This document shows positions 7,673 to 15,015 of a stretch of 18,622 bases of DNA, piece after piece (position 1 is the stretch's first letter; each line of letters begins with the position of its first letter). This stretch comes from JAXGPP01 sp964436865. GTDB lineage: Bacteria; Planctomycetota; Planctomycetia; Pirellulales; Thermoguttaceae. The notes beneath the pieces are model-generated. The model saw only the letters and a program-made list of their open reading frames with translations. It did no database searches and had not been told where the DNA came from. The position numbers and the translations under genes were made by a program. The stretch lies in assembly GCA_964436865.1 (NCBI GenBank), contig CAYTFK010000120.1, positions 1 to 18,622 on the forward strand. Reading direction: 5' to 3'.

Positions 7673-7727
7673 GTCCTGGCTCTACTCCAATGAAATCAAA
7701 ATGGTCGCTGATGTTCTGCGTGGCCGA

Positions 7728-8129
7728 CTACACCCGACGGCGCTTCTTCGGGCGGCAGCCGTTGTGCGGCAGCGGAGTGACGTCCTCGATCGACTTGATC
7801 GACAGTCCAGCCGCCTGCAACGCCGTAATCGCACTCTCGCGCCCGCTACCGGGCCCCTTTACCTTGACGTCCACCTCCTTGAGCCCGAACTTGATCGCCT
7901 TCTCGGCGGCCTGCTGCGCCGCCATCTGGCCGGCGAAGGGCGTGCTCTTGCGGCTTCCCTTGAAGCCGCTCGTGCCGGAACTGGACCAGCACAGGGTGTC
8001 TCCCTTGGTGTCGGTAATCGTCACCGTGGTGTTGTTGAAAGTGGCTTTGATATGAGCCACCCCCACCGTCACGTTGCGGCGGGTCTTGCGCCGCTTGCCG
8101 CCGGATTGCGATTGCTGTTGCTTGGCCAC
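7728..8129 (-). CDS. rpsK: 30S ribosomal protein S11, GTG start
   Basis: S11 lies on the 30S platform, contacts S7 and S18, and helps form the E-site cleft. The body is typical: KRRKTRRNVTVGVAHIKATF, NNTTVTITDTKGD, and the C-terminal DVTPLPHNGCRPKKRRRV. The frame is open to an ATG at 8156, but GGAGGAG at 8138-8144 lies inside that extension, 8 bases before a GTG at 8129. Starting there gives a 133-residue protein beginning (M)AKQQQSQSGGKRRK, close to the family length of 129. I therefore prefer the GTG. The gene follows rpsM by 96 bp. Confidence 0.95.
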   Translation of the reverse strand: MAKQQQSQSGGKRRKTRRNVTVGVAHIKATFNNTTVTITDTKGDTLCWSSSGTSGFKGSRKSTPFAGQMAAQQAAEKAIKFGLKEVDVKVKGPGSGRESAITALQAAGLSIKSIEDVTPLPHNGCRPKKRRRV

Positions 8130-8137
8130 CTTGCTGA

Positions 8138-8144
8138 CTCCTCC
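8138..8144 (-). promoter_or_regulatory. Ribosome binding site deciding the rpsK start
   Basis: GGAGGAG on the minus strand lies 8 bases before the GTG at 8129. It falls inside the reading frame of the alternative ATG at 8156, so it argues for the GTG. Confidence 0.8.
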
Positions 8145-8225
8145 GGAAAACCCCACCGTGTATTGTGCCCGCCGTGCGGCGGTCGCTTTCTTTCAGCCAC
8201 GCCCGCGGAACCGTCGCCGCGCCGA

Positions 8226-8609
8226 TTACCGTAAATCCTTTACACCCTTCTTGCCGGCCACTGTCTTCTTCGGGCCCTTGCGAGTCCGGGCGTTGGTCCG
8301 CGTGCGCTGGCCGCGGACCGGCAGGCCGCGACGATGACGCATGCCGCGATAGGAATTGATGTCCTTCAAGCGGGCAATATTCTGACCGATCTGGCGCCGC
8401 AACTGCCCCTCGACCGTGTAGTCCTTGTCCAGCAAAGCCGCCAGACGCGCCAATTCATCCTCGCGGAGCTCGCGGGCCCGCGCGTGGGGATTGACACCCG
8501 CCTTGTGGCAGAGATCGCGAGCGGTCTTGTCGCCTACCCCATAGAGGTAGGTCAGCGAGATCGCGGTCGGCTTGTCGTTCGGAATGTCTACACCTAGGAG
8601 ACGCGGCAT
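8226..8609 (-). CDS. rpsM: 30S ribosomal protein S13
   Basis: S13 sits in the 30S head, forms inter-subunit bridges with the 50S, and touches P-site tRNA through its basic tail. At 127 residues it is slightly longer than E. coli S13 (118). The start MPRLLGVDIPNDKPTAISLTY, the helix-two-turn-helix GVGDKTARDLC, and the C-terminal RGMRHRRGLPVRGQRTRTNA are diagnostic. A Lys-rich tail ends the protein. The ATG at 8609 has GGAG 11 bases upstream. It follows rpmJ by 93 bp, and that gap contains a stable hairpin. Confidence 0.98.
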   Translation of the reverse strand: MPRLLGVDIPNDKPTAISLTYLYGVGDKTARDLCHKAGVNPHARARELREDELARLAALLDKDYTVEGQLRRQIGQNIARLKDINSYRGMRHRRGLPVRGQRTRTNARTRKGPKKTVAGKKGVKDLR

Positions 8610-8673
8610 ACGTCACTACTCTCCACAGACCGCAAAGGACGATTGGCTTGGGCGAAAACGGGCTCGAAATACC

Positions 8674-8693
8674 GGCGGAGCCGTCGCTCCACC
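8674..8693 (-). repeat. Hairpin in the rpmJ-rpsM leader
   Basis: On the minus strand GGTGGAGC and GCTCCGCC form an 8-bp stem with one G-U pair around a GACG tetraloop, 9 bases after the rpmJ stop and 64 before the rpsM start. No U-run follows. In E. coli this mRNA region is where S4 represses the alpha operon, so a regulatory role is possible but not shown. Confidence 0.45.
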
Positions 8694-8702
8694 CGTGATT
8701 GA

Positions 8703-8816
8703 TCAACCCTGACGCTGCTTATGGCGTGGATTACTGCACACCACGTATACCGTCCCGCGACGGCGAACGATCTTGCAGTTTTCGCACACGCGCTTGATGC
8801 TAGCACGGACTTTCAT
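8703..8816 (-). CDS. rpmJ: 50S ribosomal protein L36, zinc-binding form
   Basis: L36 is the smallest 50S protein; it binds 23S rRNA near the factor-binding side. The 37-residue reading MKVRASIKRVCENCKIVRRR... is complete, with the zinc ligands C11, C14, C27 and H32 of the C+ form. The frame is open further upstream to 8948, but that extension runs through a promoter candidate and has no L36 similarity, so the ATG at 8816 is the start. infA, which commonly sits between map and rpmJ, is absent: the 204-bp gap is too short for it. This is the first gene of the alpha operon block. Confidence 0.97.
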   Translation of the reverse strand: MKVRASIKRVCENCKIVRRRGTVYVVCSNPRHKQRQG

Positions 8817-8863
8817 GGGACGACGATTCTTCGTTTGTCGTTCAAGGCAGGGGGAAACGATGC

Positions 8864-8893
8864 AGTATACACCCTTCGGGGCGGCATCCTCAA
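8864..8893 (-). promoter_or_regulatory. Sigma70-type promoter of the rpmJ-rplQ operon
   Basis: On the minus strand, TTGAGG (8888-8893), an 18-base spacer and TATACT (8864-8869, one mismatch to TATAAT) lie in the longest gap of the ribosomal cluster, between map and rpmJ. A start near 8857 would give a leader of about 40 bases. Confidence 0.6.
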
Positions 8894-9020
8894 GTACCCG
8901 GCCAACAACTTTTGCCCCCTCGCGGAGGTGGCAAGGATGCCAAGGCACTTCGATCTATGCTGGTCACTAGGGCCTGGCTAATCCGGTAGCGGGATGGGGA
9001 TGGCTGCCAAGCTTCAAATC

Positions 9021-9818
9021 TCAGGTCGCACTCCGCTTTTTGTCCTCCTCCGGACCGGCGGTCAATACATACGGGCCGTTCTCGGTCACGGCGATCGTGT
9101 GTTCAAAATGAGCGCTCGGCTTTGAGTCGCTGGTAACCTGGGTCCAGTGGTCGGGCATGGTCCGCACCCGTTTGGTGCCCATGTTAACCATCGGCTCAAC
9201 GGCGATTACCAGTCCCGGGAGCAACCGGAAGTCGCCGTTGCGGCGCAACTGGTGGCTCACGAAATTGGGCACCTGCGGATCCTCATGCATTTCCCGACCG
9301 ATACCGTGTCCGACAAACGCTTCGACGACGGAAAACTTGTGCGCGCGGACGTATTTCTCCATTTCCGCGGCCACTTCGCTCCAAAAAGTCTTCTCGCCCA
9401 TCAGCCTGATAGCCAGGTCCAGGGTGCCTTTGGTCACGTCCAGAAGGCGTTGCGCCTCGGGCGACACCTGGCCGACAGGGTAGGTCGCGGCCGCGTCGCC
9501 GCACCAGCCGTCCAGTTTGCATCCGGTGTCGATGCTGACGATGTCTCCCTCTTTCAGCTTGCGAGGTCCCGGAATCCCGTGGACCACTTCCTCGTTGATC
9601 GAGATACAGGTAACCGCCGGAAACGGCACCCGGCCGGGTACTCCCTTGAACAACGGTATCGCCCCGTGCTCGGCGAAGAACTGCTCCACGGCGGCGTCAA
9701 TCTCGCCCGTCGTTACCCCCGGCCGGATCATCGACCCGATCAACTGGTGCGCCTGCCAGACCACCAAGCCGGCCCGACGCATCATTTCGATTTCGCGGGG
9801 AGAACGCAGGATTTGCAC
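9021..9818 (-). CDS. map: Methionine aminopeptidase, type I
   Basis: Removes the initiator methionine from nascent proteins in the cytosol with a two-metal centre. All five metal ligands are visible: D97 (SIDTG), D108 (CGDAA), H171 (GHGIGREMHE), E208 (AVEPM) and E239 (HFEHT). H80, the substrate-side histidine in NEEVVHGIPG, is also present. At 265 residues it matches the 264 of E. coli; there is no N-terminal zinc-finger extension. The start is GTG at 9818 (reads MQILRSPREIEMM), with only a weak GAAG upstream. It lies 30 bp after adk, in the secY-adk-map order common in bacteria. Confidence 0.97.
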   Translation of the reverse strand: MQILRSPREIEMMRRAGLVVWQAHQLIGSMIRPGVTTGEIDAAVEQFFAEHGAIPLFKGVPGRVPFPAVTCISINEEVVHGIPGPRKLKEGDIVSIDTGCKLDGWCGDAAATYPVGQVSPEAQRLLDVTKGTLDLAIRLMGEKTFWSEVAAEMEKYVRAHKFSVVEAFVGHGIGREMHEDPQVPNFVSHQLRRNGDFRLLPGLVIAVEPMVNMGTKRVRTMPDHWTQVTSDSKPSAHFEHTIAVTENGPYVLTAGPEEDKKRSAT

Positions 9819-9848
9819 GACGTGACTTCTTCGATTTGCTGTGGACCG

Positions 9849-10406
9849 TCAGGCATGCTGGTCCAGCACGGTCCGGGCCCGCTGGAAGACCTCATCGATC
9901 GTTCCCAGGCCATCGATGCTCTTGAGCAGCCCCTTGCGCTGGTAATAGTCCAGAAGCGGCGATGTCTGCTCCCGATATGCGACCAGGCGACGGCGAATCA
10001 CGTCGGGATCGTCGTCCGCCCGTCCGCGGCTGGACAGGCGCCGGAACAATTCATCCTCCGGCACGCGGAGTTCCAGAACCACGTCCAATGGTTCTCCGCG
10101 GTCGGCCAAGATGCGGTCGAGGCCCTCGGCCTGGGGAATTGTCCGCGGGAAGCCATCCAGCAGATAGCCTCGCCGGCAGTCGGGTTCTCCGAGCCGCTCG
10201 CCAATGATGTCGAGAATGATCTGGTCGGGCACAAGTTGCCCGCTCGACATGTATTGGTCTGCCTTCTTGCCAACCTCGGTCTGGGCGTCGCGCGCCGCCC
10301 GCAGCATGTCGCCGGTCGACAGGTGGGCCATCCCGAAGGCTTCGACCAGCCGTTCCGCCTGGGTTCCCTTGCCCGCTCCGGGTGGTCCGATGAATACGAT
10401 TCGCAT
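9849..10406 (-). CDS. adk: Adenylate kinase, short (LID-less) form
   Basis: Catalyses ATP + AMP to 2 ADP and sets the adenylate balance of the cell. The P-loop GPPGAGKGT is at 7-15, the AMP-binding segment HLSTGDMLRAA at 28-38, and LLDGFPRTIPQAEGLD at 82-97. Where long-form enzymes carry a LID of about 27-38 residues, often zinc-binding, this protein has only a short loop (SSRGRADDDPDVIRRRL, 125-141). At 185 residues it is therefore of the short bacterial type. The ATG at 10406 has GGGGA 9 bases upstream. It lies 97 bp after secY. Confidence 0.97.
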   Translation of the reverse strand: MRIVFIGPPGAGKGTQAERLVEAFGMAHLSTGDMLRAARDAQTEVGKKADQYMSSGQLVPDQIILDIIGERLGEPDCRRGYLLDGFPRTIPQAEGLDRILADRGEPLDVVLELRVPEDELFRRLSSRGRADDDPDVIRRRLVAYREQTSPLLDYYQRKGLLKSIDGLGTIDEVFQRARTVLDQHA

Positions 10407-10503
10407 GTTGTCAGTTCCCCATTGCCATCGAAAGCTGCCGAAGAAACCGCCCCGCTGGGCGCCGGGTTATTGGTAACCGCAGCCGCGACAGCGACGATCT
10501 TTC

Positions 10504-11877
10504 TCAGTTGCGTTCCAGCAGGCCCCGATAGTTCCGCATGACCAGATGGCTGTCGATCTTCTGCACCAGATCGAAGGCCACGCTCACGGCGATCAGCAGG
10601 CTCGTGCCGCCGTAAAAGCTAGCAATCGTGTAGTTGATGCCCATTGAGCTGGCGACAATCGTCGGGACGATGGCCACGACCGCGAGGAAGCCGGCCCCGA
10701 CGTACGTGATTCTCACCATCACCTTCTCCAAGTAGTCGGCCGTGCGTTTGCCGGGCCGGTAGCCGGGGATGAAGGTTCCGTAGTTCTTCAGGTTCTCGGC
10801 CATGTCCTTGGGATTGAACGTGATGGCCGTCCAGAAGTAGCAGAAGAAATAGATCAGTCCGACGTACATGATGTTGTACACGAAGCCATCGCCGCGGTGG
10901 AACGCCTGCTCCATTGCCGACAGCAGGGTGTTCGTCGGCCAGTGCTGCAGCAGCCAACTGAACAGCACTGAAGGGAACAACAGCAGGCTGCTGGCGAAAA
11001 TAATCGGCATCACGCCGGCCTGATTCACCCGCAACGGCAGGTACTGCCGCGTGCCGCCATACACGCGCCGGCCGCGAACGTGCTTCGCACTCTGGGTGGT
11101 GATGCGGCGCTGGCCCTGGGTAATGAAAACCACGCCCATGATGACGCCGACAAACAGGGCCGCCAACACGAGCAGCGTCTCAACTCCCACCTGGTCTCCG
11201 GTGCTTCCCAGCTCGATGTTGCCGGTCAGCAGAGGCCGCAACAGGTCCATTCCGGCGGCCGGCATGCGGGCCAGGATGCCGGCCATGATCAACAGGCTGA
11301 TGCCGTTGCCGATGCCGTAGGCGTCGATCTGCTCACCGAGCCACATCAGGAATGTCGTGCCGGCCGTCATGGTGATTACGGCAGTGATCTTCCATCCCAG
11401 GTTGATGCCGCTGGCGGCGTCGCCCGGATCGTTCAGGAACTGGTCCTGGACCAGGCTGTACGACTGCAGGAAGTTGACGTAGAACCAGCTCTGGATCAAG
11501 CAGATGACAACGGTCGTGTAACGGGTGTACTCGTTGATCCGCTTGCGACCGCTTTCGCCCTCCTTCTGCAACTTCTCCAGCGGCGGGTAGACCGTCGCCA
11601 GGAGCTGGAAGATAATCGAGGCCGAGATATAGGGCATGATGCCGAGGCCGAAGATCGTGGCCTGGCTCAACTGGCTGGCGCTGAACGTGGCCACTTGCTC
11701 GACGAGCGCTCCCAGTCCGCCCTGCTGCTGGGAGAAGAACGCGGTCATCTGGCTCGTGTCGACGATCGGCAGCGGAATCTGCCAGCCGATGCGATAGATG
11801 GCCAACAAGAGGAGCGTCAGCCCGATCTTCCGGCGAAGCTCGGGTATGGTGAATATGACGCGTATCTTTTCCCACAT
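10504..11877 (-). CDS. secY: Protein translocase subunit SecY
   Basis: The pore-forming subunit of the SecYEG channel, which exports and inserts proteins in the inner membrane. The 457-residue protein has about ten hydrophobic helices. Typical parts are the start MWEKIRVIFTIPELRRKI, the plug-region IVDTSQM with the following residues, and GLGIMPYISASIIFQLL, GESGRKRINEYTRYTT and NPKDMAENLKNYG. Length is normal (443 in E. coli). AGAGGA precedes the ATG at 11877 by 7-8 bases. It follows rplO after 155 bp, a long gap for this position, in which I saw no convincing promoter. Confidence 0.98.
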   Translation of the reverse strand: MWEKIRVIFTIPELRRKIGLTLLLLAIYRIGWQIPLPIVDTSQMTAFFSQQQGGLGALVEQVATFSASQLSQATIFGLGIMPYISASIIFQLLATVYPPLEKLQKEGESGRKRINEYTRYTTVVICLIQSWFYVNFLQSYSLVQDQFLNDPGDAASGINLGWKITAVITMTAGTTFLMWLGEQIDAYGIGNGISLLIMAGILARMPAAGMDLLRPLLTGNIELGSTGDQVGVETLLVLAALFVGVIMGVVFITQGQRRITTQSAKHVRGRRVYGGTRQYLPLRVNQAGVMPIIFASSLLLFPSVLFSWLLQHWPTNTLLSAMEQAFHRGDGFVYNIMYVGLIYFFCYFWTAITFNPKDMAENLKNYGTFIPGYRPGKRTADYLEKVMVRITYVGAGFLAVVAIVPTIVASSMGINYTIASFYGGTSLLIAVSVAFDLVQKIDSHLVMRNYRGLLERN

Positions 11878-12032
11878 CGGTCCGTCCTCTATTGACGCGG
11901 CGAGGGACTGCGGATCATTCGGAACAACGATGTCGGGTGGTTTGTTGCTCTACGCGGCACCCAAGCCTGCCGCCGCACGGGCCTCCCCGGCACAAGTTGC
12001 TGACGTACACCGCCCCATCCGTTGCGAATCGG

Positions 12033-12524
12033 TTACTTGCGCGCCGTCTTTTGCTTGTTCTTCACGACCGGCTTGCGCCCGGGCATCACGACCACTTCGC
12101 CCCCGGCTTGCTGGATCTTCTCCTGGGCCGATTTGCTGAAGCGATGGGCCGATACCTTGAGCCGCTTGGTCAGTTCGCCGTCGCCAAGGATCTTGATCGC
12201 ATCGAACCGGCCCCGCACGAGCCCCTTGGCCCGCAGGCTGTCCGGGTTGACCTCTTCCTCGGCGGTAAACAGGGCATCCAACTGGCCCACGTTGACGGCG
12301 ACCACGGTGAGCGCCCAGGCATTGTTGAAGCCGCGCTTCGGAATGCGCCTCACGAGAGGCATCTGGCCGCCCTCGAAGGTGGGCTTCTGCGACCAGCCGG
12401 CCCGCGCGGCCTGTCCCTTGTGGCCGCGGCCTGCCGTCTTGCCCTGGCCGGAGCCCGGACCGCGCCCGAGGCGCTTGCGCTTCTTGTGGCCGTGGATGCC
12501 GCGATTGACTTCGTTCAGATTCAT
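12033..12524 (-). CDS. rplO: 50S ribosomal protein L15
   Basis: L15 is a late-assembly 50S protein that threads a long basic arm into 23S rRNA. The start MNLNEVNRGIHGHKKRKRLG and the glycine-rich GRGPGSGQGKTAGRGHKGQ are diagnostic, as is RRIPKRGFNN. It has 163 residues against 144 in E. coli, with a Lys-rich end. The frame is open far upstream to 12869, but the ATG at 12524 is in the ATGA overlap with the rpsE stop, indicating translational coupling, and matches the family start. rpmD (L30), which often lies between rpsE and rplO, is absent. Confidence 0.97.
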   Translation of the reverse strand: MNLNEVNRGIHGHKKRKRLGRGPGSGQGKTAGRGHKGQAARAGWSQKPTFEGGQMPLVRRIPKRGFNNAWALTVVAVNVGQLDALFTAEEEVNPDSLRAKGLVRGRFDAIKILGDGELTKRLKVSAHRFSKSAQEKIQQAGGEVVVMPGRKPVVKNKQKTARK

Positions 12525-13012
12525 GTGAGCGAGACTCCCCGCAGCCGCTCCACGTCCTGCTGTGTGCGGAGGTCCTGGAGGGCTTGAATGGTGGCTTTGA
12601 CCAGATTGATCGGGTTCGTGCTGCCGAAGCTCTTGGTGAGAATGTCCTTGATGCCGGCGGCCTCGCAGACGGCCCGCACGGCGGCCCCGGCGATCACGCC
12701 GGTACCGGGACCGGCCGGAACGAGCACAACCTCGGCGGCCCCGAACCGTCCCTTGACCTCGTGCGGAATGGTGCCGCCCTTCATCTGGACCGCGAACATG
12801 CTGCGGCTGCCGTCCTTGATCGCCTTCTCGACGGCGGGGGGCACTTCGTTCGCTTTGCCGTACCCCCAACCGACCTTGCCGCGACCGTCGCCGACGACAA
12901 CCAGCGCCGCGAAGCTGAATCGCCGGCCACCTTTGACCACGGCGGCCGTGCGCCGGATCTTGATCACCTTGTCGATCAGTTCGCCTCGGGTCGAACCAGT
13001 TTCAGTAGACAT
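12521..13012 (-). CDS. rpsE: 30S ribosomal protein S5
   Basis: S5 takes part in decoding accuracy and lines the mRNA entry channel. Residues about 11-75 form the double-stranded-RNA-binding domain (DKVIKIRRTAAVVKGGRRFSF, GRGKVGWGYGKA). The C-terminal domain is seen in VPAGPGTGVIAGAAVRAV and TKSFGSTNPINLVKAT. At 163 residues it has normal length. The ATG at 13012 is 105 bp after rplR with a weak ribosome site. Its TGA overlaps the rplO ATG by four bases. Confidence 0.98.
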   Translation of the reverse strand: MSTETGSTRGELIDKVIKIRRTAAVVKGGRRFSFAALVVVGDGRGKVGWGYGKANEVPPAVEKAIKDGSRSMFAVQMKGGTIPHEVKGRFGAAEVVLVPAGPGTGVIAGAAVRAVCEAAGIKDILTKSFGSTNPINLVKATIQALQDLRTQQDVERLRGVSLT

Positions 13013-13117
13013 AGACTTGCCGTATGGGTGAGACTGTTTTCCGTGTTCGTCGCGGCGGGTTCGCGCCGGCCGGCCGCCGCGCCCGATTCCGGTGCGTGGC
13101 CGTACGGGGTGTGGGCA

Positions 13118-13618
13118 CTACGAAGCCGGCGATTGCTCGTCCTTGGCCTTCTTTTCCTTCTTGGGCTTCTCCGCCTTCTCGCCCTTCTCTTTGCCCTTCT
13201 TGGGCTCCGGCTTGGCCGGTTTCTCCTCGGCGACGATCTCCTTCTTGGCTCCGACATCGAGCCCCGCGTCGCGGGCGGCATCGGCCAAGGCGGCAATCCG
13301 CCCGTGGTACTTGTACTCGCGGCGGTCGAAAGCGACCTGTTTCACCCCGGCAGCCAGCGCCCGCTGGGCGATCGCGCGGCCCACAGCCTGGGCGGCGGTC
13401 ACGTTGCCACCGTACTTTACCTGCTCGCGGACCTCCTTGTCGAGCGTGCTCGCCGAGGCCAGCACCCGGCCGGCGCTATCGTCGATTACCTGGGCGTACA
13501 TGTGCTTCAGGCTGCGAAACACGCACAGCCGCGAGCGCGTGGTGTGCCGCTTGATCTTGTTCCGCACCCGCCAGCGGCGCCGCTGGCGCTGCAGCCGGTT
13601 GATCTTCTCGTGTTGCAC
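13118..13618 (-). CDS. rplR: 50S ribosomal protein L18, GTG start, Lys/Glu-rich tail
   Basis: L18 binds 5S rRNA and, with L5, anchors it in the central protuberance. The L18 fold covers residues 1-121: RVRNKIKRHTTRSRLCVFRS, KHMYAQVIDD, and KQVAFDRREYKYHGRIAALADAARDAGL. The frame is open to 13861, but that extension overlaps rplF and has no similarity. A GTG at 13618, with GGGAG 8 bases upstream (13627-13631), gives (M)QHEKINRLQRQRRRWRVR, which fits. The protein is 166 residues against 117 in E. coli. The extra 45 residues (122-166) are a low-complexity tail rich in Lys, Glu and Pro, after the point where L18 proteins normally end. It lies 91 bp after rplF. Confidence 0.95.
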   Translation of the reverse strand: MQHEKINRLQRQRRRWRVRNKIKRHTTRSRLCVFRSLKHMYAQVIDDSAGRVLASASTLDKEVREQVKYGGNVTAAQAVGRAIAQRALAAGVKQVAFDRREYKYHGRIAALADAARDAGLDVGAKKEIVAEEKPAKPEPKKGKEKGEKAEKPKKEKKAKDEQSPAS

Positions 13619-13626
13619 GTTCCTGT

Positions 13627-13631
13627 CTCCC
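13627..13631 (-). promoter_or_regulatory. Ribosome binding site deciding the rplR start
   Basis: GGGAG on the minus strand, 8 bases before the GTG at 13618. There is no ATG near the conserved L18 N-terminus, so this site is the main support for the GTG. Confidence 0.6.
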
Positions 13632-13709
13632 ACCTGGCGGCACGATTGCCGACCGCGCCGTTCCGGGATGTTTCTGTGTGAACCTGTCCAGTCTGCAGCC
13701 GGCAGAGGG

Positions 13710-14255
13710 CTACTTTGCCATGACCTTTCCCTGCTTGCGGCGGACGGCTTCGCCGTCGTAGCGGATGCCCTTGCCCTTGTAAGGCTCCGGCTTCCGCAGC
13801 GCCCGCACCTCGGCGGCGAACTGGCCGACCAGTTGCTTGTCGATGCCCTTGACGAGCACATGCGTCTGGTCGGGACAGGTCACCGTCAGCCCGTCGGGGA
13901 TCGGCTTATGCAACTCGTTGGCCAGACCGACCCGCAACTGCAATTCGCCGTTCTGAACCGCGGCAATGTAGCCAACACCCACGATCTCCAGCTTCTTCTC
14001 GTAACCCTTGGTGACACCCTCGATCATGTTCCGCACCAGGGCCCGCGTCAGGCCGTGCAGGCTGCGGGCGAGCCGCTCGTCGCTGCCTCGGGTGACCGCG
14101 ATCGACTTCGACTCGTCATCGTAGGCGACGCTGATCTCGGGCCGAAACTCGTACTGGAGCTTGCCCAGCGGCCCCTCGATCACGAGCATGCGGTCCTCGA
14201 TGGTGACCTTGACCTTTTCCGGGACCGGGACGGGTTTTTTTCCGATTCGCGACAT
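13710..14255 (-). CDS. rplF: 50S ribosomal protein L6
   Basis: L6 lies near the sarcin-ricin loop and factor-binding site. The start MSRIGKKPVPVPEKVKVTI and the C-terminal signature RALRKPEPYKGKGIRYDGE are diagnostic, and the two tandem L6 repeats span the 181 residues (177 in E. coli). The C-terminus RRKQGKVMAK is short and basic. The gene follows rpsH by 69 bp; the ribosome site before the ATG is weak. No anomaly seen. Confidence 0.98.
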   Translation of the reverse strand: MSRIGKKPVPVPEKVKVTIEDRMLVIEGPLGKLQYEFRPEISVAYDDESKSIAVTRGSDERLARSLHGLTRALVRNMIEGVTKGYEKKLEIVGVGYIAAVQNGELQLRVGLANELHKPIPDGLTVTCPDQTHVLVKGIDKQLVGQFAAEVRALRKPEPYKGKGIRYDGEAVRRKQGKVMAK

Positions 14256-14324
14256 GGCTATGTCTCTAATTGGTAATGCGCTGGAGCGTTCAGCACGGCT
14301 CGGGGGCCGTTGCGGGGCGTGGCT

Positions 14325-14720
14325 CTACCAGATCTCGCACAGCACCTCGCCGCCGAGGTTCCGCTGCCGCGCCTCGCGGTCGCTGATCACGCCGCGACTG
14401 GTGCTGATTACGGTGATCCCCAATCCATTGAGCACCGGCCGGAGCTTGTCGGCGCCGCTGTAAACCCGCCGGCCGGGCCGCGAAACCCGGCGGATGTGGC
14501 GGATCAGGCGCTCGCCGTTGGGACCGTACTTGAGGTGGATGCGGAGCTGGTTCACCGGCTGGGATTCGACTTCCTCCCAGTCCCAGATGTAGCCCTCGCG
14601 CTTCAGCACCTCGGCCAGCCCGCGCTTGACCTTCGAGACCGGCAGTTCGACTTGGGGCCGCTCGATGCGCACCGCGTTGCGGATGCGGGTCAACATGTCG
14701 GCGATGGGGTCGGTCATCAT
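14325..14720 (-). CDS. rpsH: 30S ribosomal protein S8
   Basis: S8 binds helix 21 of 16S rRNA early in assembly and is the translational repressor of the spc operon in E. coli. MMTDPIADMLTRIRNA begins the protein; the second ATG at 14717 is the family-like alternative. The C-terminal STSRGVISDREARQRNLGGEVLCEIW carries the conserved S8 signature. At 131 residues it is the normal length. It follows rpsN by 17 bp with AAGGA upstream. Confidence 0.98.
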   Translation of the reverse strand: MMTDPIADMLTRIRNAVRIERPQVELPVSKVKRGLAEVLKREGYIWDWEEVESQPVNQLRIHLKYGPNGERLIRHIRRVSRPGRRVYSGADKLRPVLNGLGITVISTSRGVISDREARQRNLGGEVLCEIW

Positions 14721-14737
14721 GGTCGTTTAAGGTTCCT

Positions 14738-14923
14738 TTACCAGCTCGCCTTGCGTACGCCCGGAATCATGCCTTCATCGGCCAGCTTGCGGAAGCAGAT
14801 GCGGCAGATGCCGAATTTGCGGTACACCGCCCGCGGCCGGCCGCACAGCTTGCAGCGCATGTGGCGGCGAGTCGAGAACTTCGACGGCTTCTTCGCCTTG
14901 GCGATCTTGGACTTACTTGCCAT
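14738..14923 (-). CDS. rpsN: 30S ribosomal protein S14, zinc-binding type Z
   Basis: S14 is a late 30S-head protein. At 61 residues this is the short type, with a zinc ribbon formed by C24, C27, C40 and C43 (MRCKLCGRPR and FGICRICFRKLA). The end GMIPGVRKASW is typical. A strong GGAGG (14934-14938) lies 10 bases before the ATG. It sits between rplE and rpsH, the standard spc position. Confidence 0.98.
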   Translation of the reverse strand: MASKSKIAKAKKPSKFSTRRHMRCKLCGRPRAVYRKFGICRICFRKLADEGMIPGVRKASW

Positions 14924-15015
14924 CTAACGTGAGCCTCCGCTGGGGACGGCCTGGAGTACGGTTGTTCTTTCCTGCGTGCCGCCGGTCAACCAGCCGCGGC
15001 CCGCGACGTTACCAC

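Noticed and set aside
8169..8182. A small GC hairpin in the rpsM-rpsK gap
   Set aside because: Only five base pairs around a tetraloop in GC-rich DNA; expected by chance.
8817..8948. A longer rpmJ frame of 81 residues
   Set aside because: The extra part has no L36 similarity and covers the promoter candidate at 8864-8893.
9147..10541. A 464-codon plus-strand open frame, and similar long ones at 3079-4098, 5919-7265 and 12584-13681
   Set aside because: They lie opposite map/adk, the antiporter, rpoA/rpsD and rpsE/rplR, all certain genes. They arise from codon bias on the true strand.
11878..12032. A promoter or small gene in the rplO-secY gap
   Set aside because: No TATAAT-like box with a matching -35 and no plausible short coding sequence were seen. 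A 6-bp stem is too weak to report.
12525..12869. An N-terminal extension of rplO
   Set aside because: It runs through rpsE in another frame. The ATG at 12524 in an ATGA overlap matches the L15 start.
13619..13861. An N-terminal extension of rplR of 81 residues
   Set aside because: It overlaps rplF, shows no L18 similarity, and a GTG with a ribosome site lies at the expected L18 start.
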